Assembly: GCF_021130785.1 (NCBI RefSeq)
Contig: NC_060213.1
Location: forward strand, 62,838,001-62,902,000
From: Homalodisca vitripennis
Taxonomy: Eukaryota > Arthropoda > Insecta > Hemiptera > Cicadellidae
Direction of reading: 5' to 3'
DNA: 64,000 nucleotides
In this document: piece by piece, positions 61,201-64,000 of the stretch
Position numbering within the stretch: the stretch's first letter is position 1
Layout of the letters: each line of letters opens with the position of its first letter
The notes under the pieces: model-generated
Told to the model about the DNA's origin: nothing
Databases searched by the model: none
Seen by the model: the letters and a program-made list of their open reading frames with translations, nothing else
Made by a program: the position numbers and the translations under genes

Positions 61201-61850
61201 TGACTCCCTGGATTACAAGTTGTATCTTGTATAGTGAATATGTCAGATTTAATTTAATTAATTAATTGATAAAAATATTTCCCCTAAGATAGCCTAAAGA
61301 GACTAAACCATAGCTAGTGAAAGTTACGTATAAACCTGTCATAACCTATTTTCAATCTATTGTCAACCTAACCTACAAAGTTGTCGCATCAATTTTAAAT
61401 ATTTTTCTTTTTTCCAGACGATGTCCTGCGACAGAAGGAGATCTATAAGGACATCATCAACGACATTGACCAGACCTTCCTGGACATGGCTGGTTATTAA
61501 TGTCCCACTTAAGTACACGCAGTGACAATTATGCTATTGTAGAATCACCGGAATGCTTTATACCACCAGTTGTTCAAAAACCTTAGTATGGAACCTAATC
61601 AGTATTTACAGTAAATACTATTGTGACTTTTTTATTAATATAAAATCTGGCATTTTAATTAAATTTAACGTTTTAAGTAATTTTATTGTACCTTGATGTT
61701 ATAAATGCAGTAATTAAATAGTGCTTATTTGTCGATTTTTTAACGTGTGAGTAATTAGAATGCAAGTGCAATTTAATTTTAATTTATGTACGCTACTCGT
61801 ATTTTGATACGTACTACAACTGGGTGTTGTCTGAAGTAATAAATACATTA
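32068..61850 (+). CDS. Tm1: Tropomyosin 1 gene, muscle type, with five alternative C-terminal exons
   Basis: Tropomyosin is a two-stranded parallel coiled coil that polymerises head to tail along actin and, with troponin, gates myosin access in muscle. Joining the eight common coding exons here to any one terminal exon gives 284 residues, the standard long muscle form. The N-terminus ([16 protein letters not shown]) is the conserved overlap end and requires acetylation of its Met in the family. Exon sizes and phases match the conserved muscle tropomyosin pattern. Conserved landmarks include [17 protein letters not shown] and [14 protein letters not shown]. Five alternative last exons let one promoter supply isoforms differing only at residues 258-284. 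The Tm1 name (rather than Tm2) is inferred from the multiple 3' exons. Exon-by-exon details are given separately; the span includes introns. Confidence 0.9.
32105..32218 (+). CDS. Tm1: Tm1 exon 2 (residues 1-38)
   Basis: The acceptor 'attgttgcag' gives an exon starting at 32068 with 37 nt of 5' UTR. The ATG at 32105 lies in a good context (caacATGG) and is the only start giving the tropomyosin N-terminus. It encodes 38 residues, beginning [20 protein letters not shown] and ending NMRADK. Basic residues 5-7 and the hydrophobic heptad pattern match the head-to-tail overlap end. The donor is AAG|GTAAAA at 32219, phase 0. Coding length is 114 nt, as in other muscle tropomyosins. Confidence 0.95.
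33047..33172 (+). CDS. Tm1: Tm1 exon 3 (residues 39-80)
   Basis: The acceptor is 'tttgtgcag' and the exon is 126 nt (42 codons, phase 0 both ends). It reads [18 protein letters not shown] and ends [10 protein letters not shown], with a clear heptad repeat. The donor is CAG|GTATGT. This corresponds to the position that is alternatively used (2a/2b) in vertebrate genes. Only one version was recognised here. Confidence 0.95.
34585..34720. repeat. GC-rich short tandem duplication in Tm1 intron 3
   Basis: 'agttatctgctttatcccgt' plus 'gcggcggacccac' occurs at 34585-34617 and again at 34618-34661 with an extra internal 'atcccgtgcgg'. The island extends to 'cgtaacgttaccgggcgtta' near 34672-34692. 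It is far more GC-rich than its intron. Non-coding; possibly a transposon end. Confidence 0.6.
35228..35361 (+). CDS. Tm1: Tm1 exon 4 (residues 81-125)
   Basis: The acceptor is 'atgttgcag'. The exon is 134 nt, reading [20 protein letters not shown] and ending QAADEAK plus the first two bases of Arg125. The donor is GCG|GTTGGT, weaker than the GTAAGT/GTGAGG donors elsewhere in the gene. It is fixed by the next exon (A-ATG-TGC...) restoring R-MCKVLE. Confidence 0.93.
36736..36853 (+). CDS. Tm1: Tm1 exon 5 (residues 125-164)
   Basis: The acceptor is 'tgtgttacag'. The exon is 118 nt: the last base of Arg125, then [20 protein letters not shown] through EDADGKSDE. The donor is GAG|GTGAGG. This is among the most conserved parts of insect muscle tropomyosins. 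Confidence 0.95.
37905..38165 (-). repeat. Dispersed repeat, hairpin-core family, copy 4, abutting Tm1 exon 6
   Basis: It contains 'gactcctgaaatctggagtt', 'ccagttcaccttccgtttgc' and 'taaaacgaactctttacatt', then 'tggagctgaactcaaaattt' and 'cacttcccaccac', as in the other copies. It ends only about 40 bp before the 38205 exon, so the 3' part of this intron derives largely from the repeat. Confidence 0.7.
38205..38275 (+). CDS. Tm1: Tm1 exon 6 (residues 165-188)
   Basis: The exon is 71 nt: [20 protein letters not shown] through GDS (codon 188 split after two bases). The donor is CTC|GTAAGT, a near-consensus intronic side. The acceptor 'aagtcgtggtggtcag' has almost no pyrimidine tract, but a branch-site match 'tactaat' lies at about 38179-38185. 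Confidence 0.93.
38712..38787 (+). CDS. Tm1: Tm1 exon 7 (residues 188-213)
   Basis: The acceptor is 'tgttatttgcag'. The exon is 76 nt: the last base of Ser188 and then [20 protein letters not shown] to SEEK. The donor is AAG|GTAAGA. The sequence is nearly invariant across animals. No alternative copy (6a/6b style) was found nearby. Confidence 0.95.
39124..39186 (+). CDS. Tm1: Tm1 exon 8a (residues 214-234)
   Basis: The acceptor is 'ttgttttag'. The exon is 63 nt, phase 0, reading [20 protein letters not shown] plus E. The donor is GAA|GTAAGT. It matches the conserved 63-nt tropomyosin exon 7. Confidence 0.95.
40283..40352 (+). CDS. Tm1: Tm1 last common exon, called exon 8 (residues 235-257)
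   Basis: The acceptor is 'acttcctacag'. The exon is 70 nt: [20 protein letters not shown] then RLE plus the first base of codon 258. The donor AAG|GTCTGA (GT at 40353) is weak but is the only one giving the G|AT or G|AC Asp258 junction shared by all five terminal exons. The reading frame also stays open past this donor (see the extension entry). Confidence 0.93.
40353..40678 (+). CDS. Possible read-through C-terminal extension of Tm1 (composite terminal exon)
   Basis: If the weak donor at 40353 is skipped, the exon 8 frame stays open for 108 codons to TGA at 40676-40678. The start of the extension, [13 protein letters not shown], is polar. Its later half is rich in Phe, Tyr, Leu and Cys and includes [20 protein letters not shown], a strong transmembrane-like segment. 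AATAAA lies at 40791-40796, a plausible intronic poly(A) signal. The base composition is intron-like (AT-rich third positions) and the sequence does not resemble tropomyosin, so it may be a chance open frame. Confidence 0.25.
41060..41087. repeat. Poly(A) run
   Basis: A run of about 27 A residues inside the intron before exon 9a. Confidence 0.9.
41431..41513 (+). CDS. Tm1: Tm1 alternative terminal exon 9a
   Basis: The acceptor is 'acgctgttttcag'. It encodes D258 plus [20 protein letters not shown] and TEIVGA, stop TAG, 83 nt, giving a 284-residue protein. It ends Gly-Ala rather than the usual aromatic end. The upstream tract is unusually pyrimidine-rich and has two earlier AGs (41344-41345 and 41363-41364). 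3' UTR: no AATAAA is close; ATTAAA at 42105-42110 is the nearest candidate signal. Confidence 0.93.
43721..43964. mobile_element. hAT-like MITE between terminal exons 9a and 9b
   Basis: It begins CAGGGGCGTAC and ends GTACGCCCCTG, perfect 11-bp terminal inverted repeats whose similarity continues imperfectly for about 27 bp. The CAGGGGCG start is typical of hAT elements. Its length of 244 bp leaves no room for a transposase. A run of 13 G lies inside, near 43912-43924. Flanking 8-bp target duplications are not clean ('aaactaat' versus 'actacctg'). Confidence 0.75.
44116..44198 (+). CDS. Tm1: Tm1 alternative terminal exon 9b
   Basis: The acceptor is 'tgtcttgtctgtag'. It encodes D258 plus [20 protein letters not shown] and AELAGY, stop TAG, 83 nt. 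The FAELAGY end is the classical arthropod muscle tropomyosin terminus type. AATAAA at 44372-44377 is followed by GT-rich sequence, giving a short 3' UTR. Similarity to 9c continues farther downstream. Confidence 0.95.
44372..44440 (+). terminator. Tm1: Poly(A) site of exon 9b
   Basis: AATAAA at 44372-44377, then 'cgtgtggtt' and 'tgttgttggtt' as GT-rich downstream elements. Confidence 0.65.
46453..46535 (+). CDS. Tm1: Tm1 alternative terminal exon 9c
   Basis: The acceptor is 'tccttcttgcag'. It encodes D258 plus [20 protein letters not shown] and SEMLSY, stop TAA, 83 nt. It shares DRYK, the final Tyr and downstream 3' UTR similarity with 9b, so the two look like tandem duplicates about 2.3 kb apart. 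AATAAA occurs at 46847-46852 and again at 46901-46910. Confidence 0.94.
46847..46950 (+). terminator. Tm1: Poly(A) site of exon 9c
   Basis: AATAAA at 46847 and AATAAATAAA at 46901-46910, followed by strongly GT-rich 'ttgtgtgttgtgttgtcc'. This is the clearest polyadenylation signal in the locus. Confidence 0.75.
46951..49380. other. AT-rich intronic stretch
   Basis: No supported exon. One exon-like segment (47711-47854) with a CRE and a good donor is described under findings. The rest shows nothing recognisable. Confidence 0.5.
49385..49485 (-). pseudogene. Reverse transcriptase relic
   Basis: The complement reads [13 protein letters not shown] followed by stops, matching the RT block usually written GVPQGSxLGPLLF. 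Neighbouring frames are broken. A short remnant of a non-LTR retrotransposon, family undetermined. Confidence 0.5.
49490..53155. other. AT-rich intronic stretch, nothing recognised
   Basis: About 3.7 kb between terminal exons 9c and 9d without a supported exon, RNA gene or named repeat. Short open frames appear random. Confidence 0.5.
53160..53570 (-). pseudogene. Decayed mariner/IS630-type transposase fragment
   Basis: On the complement, [20 protein letters not shown]...LEELG precedes a stop where the family has Trp (WFQQDGATCHTA). [12 protein letters not shown] follows, then a frameshift into [14 protein letters not shown] and [20 protein letters not shown]. These are recognisable blocks of the DDE transposase of Tc1/mariner/IS630-related elements. 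The Asp of the usual SPDLTPLD motif is missing (reads CGLTPLD). The stop, the frameshift and the lost residue show it is dead. No terminal repeats were identified. Confidence 0.75.
55198..55254. repeat. (TA)n microsatellite
   Basis: TA tract of about 56 bp, ending roughly 170 bp before the acceptor of exon 9d. Confidence 0.95.
55426..55508 (+). CDS. Tm1: Tm1 alternative terminal exon 9d
   Basis: The acceptor is 'tttgtttttacag'. It encodes D258 plus [20 protein letters not shown] and LDMAGI, stop TAA, 83 nt. It matches 9e at 20 of 26 residues and is clearly distinct from 9a-9c. AATAAA occurs at 55659-55664 and 55729-55734. Confidence 0.94.
55659..55760 (+). terminator. Tm1: Poly(A) signals of exon 9d
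   Basis: AATAAA at 55659-55664 and 55729-55734, 150-225 nt after the stop. Confidence 0.6.
56925..57310. repeat. 37-38-bp minisatellite
   Basis: About ten units of the type 'cttgacccaaaatcaatagg' plus 'gttcttgaaccttttgatct' run in tandem. Alternation of 'gacccaaaatcaatag' and 'gacagaaaatcaatag' units gives a higher-order period of about 75 bp in the first half. Non-coding. It is flanked at 56890-56920 by 'acggacagacagatagacag'. Confidence 0.9.
58960..59175. repeat. Dispersed repeat, second copy of the 26-kb family
   Basis: Reverse-complement relative of 25920-26260: 'gcgctcagccaaat', 'ctcagtgttgctaatatata', then 'cggataggcagacaaataga'. Non-coding. Confidence 0.6.
59500..60900 (+). pseudogene. 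5'-truncated Jockey/CR1-like LINE, inactive
   Basis: Broken frames in order: [20 protein letters not shown] (from 59528); [18 protein letters not shown] (about 59706); a stop where Q is expected in VP*GSVLGP (about 59905); [21 protein letters not shown] (about 59985); and the C-terminal block [20 protein letters not shown] and [20 protein letters not shown] (about 60315-60430). These follow the RT palm motifs and the conserved tail of Jockey/CR1-type elements. The catalytic YADD reads YADY. Endonuclease and ORF1 are absent. The 3' end is 'aataaagaatcattattatt', a short ATT-type tail. Confidence 0.85.
61418..61500 (+). CDS. Tm1: Tm1 alternative terminal exon 9e
   Basis: The acceptor is 'tttttcttttttccag'. 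It encodes D258 plus [20 protein letters not shown] and LDMAGY, stop TAA, 83 nt. It is the most distal terminal exon, 21 kb from its donor, and a duplicate of 9d by sequence (20/26). Poly(A) signal AATAAA at 61838-61843. Confidence 0.95.
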
Positions 61851-61880
61851 TTTAGTTTTTTTTTTATATTTATACTGCCG
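61838..61880 (+). terminator. Tm1: Poly(A) signal of exon 9e
   Basis: AATAAA at 61838-61843 followed by a T-rich run; 3' UTR of about 350 nt. Confidence 0.6.
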
Positions 61881-62394
61881 TTTTATTCTTACAACCTTGT
61901 GTTGAAGTAAACCTCTGCAATTGTGCCTCAAATGCGCTATTGGAATACATAATGTTTTGCAACGGAATATTAAAATATTTGTTTTATCATTACAGAATTT
62001 TAAAGGGAAATTAGTTTATGTTCAAATCGATCCCTACCAAAAGAATTCTTAGATAATCAATTTTGTGATGCTTTAATTTTATTTAAAGTTAATGTTCAAC
62101 CTGTAACAGTCGATGATTACTAATATATTCAACAACAAATAGAATTTTTAAATTGATATTTTTAGTCAAAGGAACCATTAAATTTGTTCAAAAACGTATA
62201 AGAGATGATGCAATTGTCAACTTTATTACATTCATCCTCTTACTGAAATACTTCCGCCCACAGTCTCCACGAATTAACTACTCCACCCATACTGAGCTTT
62301 GTCACAAAGAGGGTCTGTCCTTTGAAGTCCTCTACAACACAATCCGGCAAGGGCTCACTCGACCTACACCGGACGACCTCCAGTCGAACAGCTG

Positions 62395-62546
62395 AAAGTC
62401 TGACGTCACACGCATGCGCGCAACTCGCTCCTGTATCGACCGACGACATCTTGCCTGCTTCGTCAATTGTCAACTGGGTTTTCAATTTCTTCTGGTGTGG
62501 TTTTCGCGAGTGATATCCAGTGGAAGTGGCGACAGCCTTGGAGACC
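62395..62546 (+). promoter_or_regulatory. CpG-rich TATA-less promoter-like region
   Basis: TGACGTCA (62401-62408, CREB/ATF site) is directly followed by CGCATGCGCG (62411-62420, NRF1-like). More CpG-rich sequence and a Kozak-like start codon at 62547 come after it. Housekeeping-type promoters in animals often look like this. No TATA box is seen. Confidence 0.4.
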
Positions 62547-62601
62547 ATGGAGAGTACTCCAGCCTACGAGGACGGACCGGAGATAAAGCCTATAGAAGCA
62601 G
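62547..62601 (+). CDS. Probable first coding exon of an unidentified gene
   Basis: ATG in the context gagaccATGG starts MESTPAYEDGPEIKPIEA (18 codons plus one base) and ends at a strong donor, GCAG|GTAGGAAG (GT at 62602). An acidic, proline-containing N-terminus; I do not recognise the family. It lies 1.05 kb past the last Tm1 stop on the same strand. It may be the next gene, or a distal alternative part of the locus. The upstream frame stays open from 62520, so the real start could be earlier. The rest of the gene lies outside or was not recognised. Confidence 0.4.
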
Positions 62602-63179
62602 GTAGGAAGCGCCCTCAGCTCTTAGAATTACCGAGTACCTGGGAAGCCGGAGATACATTAGGGATGTATTTAAGTCATTTAACTAATTCATTGATAATAC
62701 ATACACACATGTAAAATTTAACCTTATGAGTCTTTATACAGTTGAAAACCAAAAGATGACATATCTGAATTAAACAATCCTTTAGGGAAAATGTACGAGA
62801 CGGGTTGAAAACAAACAGACGCCCATTGCCTACATGCTCATTGACCAATTATCCATAATCCATATCACCTGCCAATGTGTGTTGATTTAACTGATGTAAC
62901 GTTAAAGCAATACAGGGTTTAATACAAGTAATTATTTATGACGTTATAAATTAAAGTGATGTAATAATATACTTTGCAAAAACTGCCATTTTTGTTCATG
63001 GTGTCATTGAGGTTTGCTTTATTGTCAATGTTATTTAGGATGAAGTACAATTACAAAAATGACATTCATACGAAAAATATGCATTCCTTTAATACAAAAT
63101 ATACTTAGTACAACACATTAAAAGTGACCGAATTTTAATTATTTGGACTGAGTTAAGTTTATTACATTTTCAAAAGCAT

Positions 63180-63181
<2 letters not shown>

Positions 63182-63219
<38 letters not shown>

Positions 63220-63233
63220 CATATATATATATG
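63182..63233. repeat. (TA)n tract with palindrome
   Basis: TA microsatellite that closes with the 20-base palindrome TTCCATATATATATATGGAA. Confidence 0.9.
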
Positions 63234-64000
63234 GAAATTGATCTAAAGAATAAACATGCTTCTTCAGTTGGCCAATATGAGTCGAGGTTTTGATGCTATA
63301 TTTACTTTTAAATCTTTACAGTAACATAATAGATACACAAACACTGATGTTTTAGGGTGTAATTGGTTTATACAGAAATCTAGGACAAATACTTCTAAAA
63401 CATAAGGCGTGATAAGTAAAAAACATAAAAGAAATGCACAATTTTAATGCAGCTCCTAGCTGCCATTACACAAAGGTACATTAGTGTAATTTATATTTTT
63501 AAAAGGAGTCGTTTTATAGACTAACATTATTTCTTCGGATCCCAAAACGAAACATTTAAACTATATTTAAAACCAATAGTAAGTATTTTTAAATTTCTAT
63601 ACCATTTATGAAATAAAATATATAGCCTTGACTAAATCGCATTGATAAAAAGGAACTGAACCAAAATAAACGCTTAATTTAAGCATTTTCAATATTCAGA
63701 AATGTCAGGAGTCTCATACATGTTTCGTACAGGTTATAAACAATTTTTAAAGAAAAGTTTTGAAGAAAAAGATTTTAAAAGAGGAGAAAAGATCGCTGGC
63801 AACATCGGAGGTCAGTGATGAATGAGAAGAGAGAAGAATCCTAATGATTTCTCATCAAAACATTCACGAGGCTTCAACAGATGAAATGAATCAATATGAC
63901 TCGACCGAGGTTTCCCCCTCCCCCTTCATCCACCGATCTCTCCTCGCCTCCACCCAGACACACCTGTCTCGTCATCAGCTGATTCAGCCATCGAGCACCT
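63234..64000. other. Window end: AT-rich, then pyrimidine-rich
   Basis: AT-rich to about 63760; a purine-rich stretch at 63760-63840 gives no clear exon. From 63910 a C/T-rich tract ends 'cctccacccag', an acceptor-like sequence, and the remaining 42 bases are open in at least one frame but cut by the window. Confidence 0.3.

Overview
The window is AT-rich animal DNA with long introns, long dinucleotide microsatellites and many decayed transposons. Its one clearly recognisable gene is a muscle-type tropomyosin on the + strand, probably the insect Tm1 orthologue. The 284-residue product, the exon sizes (114, 126, 134, 118, 71, 76, 63 and 70 coding bases) and an insect-style TATA/TCAGT promoter all fit an insect. 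The order cannot be settled from sequence reading alone; the gene is far less compact than its Drosophila counterpart.

Region 1 (1-21.8 kb): upstream flank with no confirmed gene. It holds a triplicated, partly inverted repeat (45-1105), a degraded retrotransposon RNase H domain (1.4-1.8 kb), a long CA microsatellite (2.1-2.3 kb), and a minus-strand reading frame with a signal peptide and a furin-like site (8.0-8.4 kb). It also holds a composite C-rich tandem-repeat element (9.3-11.7 kb) and a 165-bp tandem array (17.1-17.9 kb) whose core is also dispersed elsewhere, including inside the gene.

Region 2 (21.85-41.5 kb): Tm1 promoter, a 101-nt noncoding exon, a 10-kb first intron with a candidate muscle enhancer and a near-perfect 37-bp inverted repeat, then eight coding exons giving residues 1-257 and the first base of codon 258.

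Region 3 (41.4-61.9 kb): five alternative terminal exons (called 9a-9e here). Each starts at the same splice phase, carries exactly 83 coding nt including the stop, and has its own candidate poly(A) signal. Each would replace only the last 27 residues (258-284), the head-to-tail overlap end that contacts troponin T and the neighbouring tropomyosin. 9b/9c and 9d/9e look like separate duplication pairs. A possible sixth end exists: reading through the weak donor of exon 8 keeps the frame open for 108 codons, ends in a hydrophobic aromatic tail, and has a poly(A) signal soon after. A hAT-like MITE, a transposase relic, an RT relic, a minisatellite and a 5'-truncated LINE lie between the terminal exons.

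Region 4 (62.4-64 kb): a CpG-rich promoter-like patch and a probable first coding exon (MESTPAYEDG...) of an unidentified downstream gene, or possibly a further distal part of the tropomyosin locus.

Exon boundaries were deduced by reading splice sites and tropomyosin phase; no transcript evidence was available.
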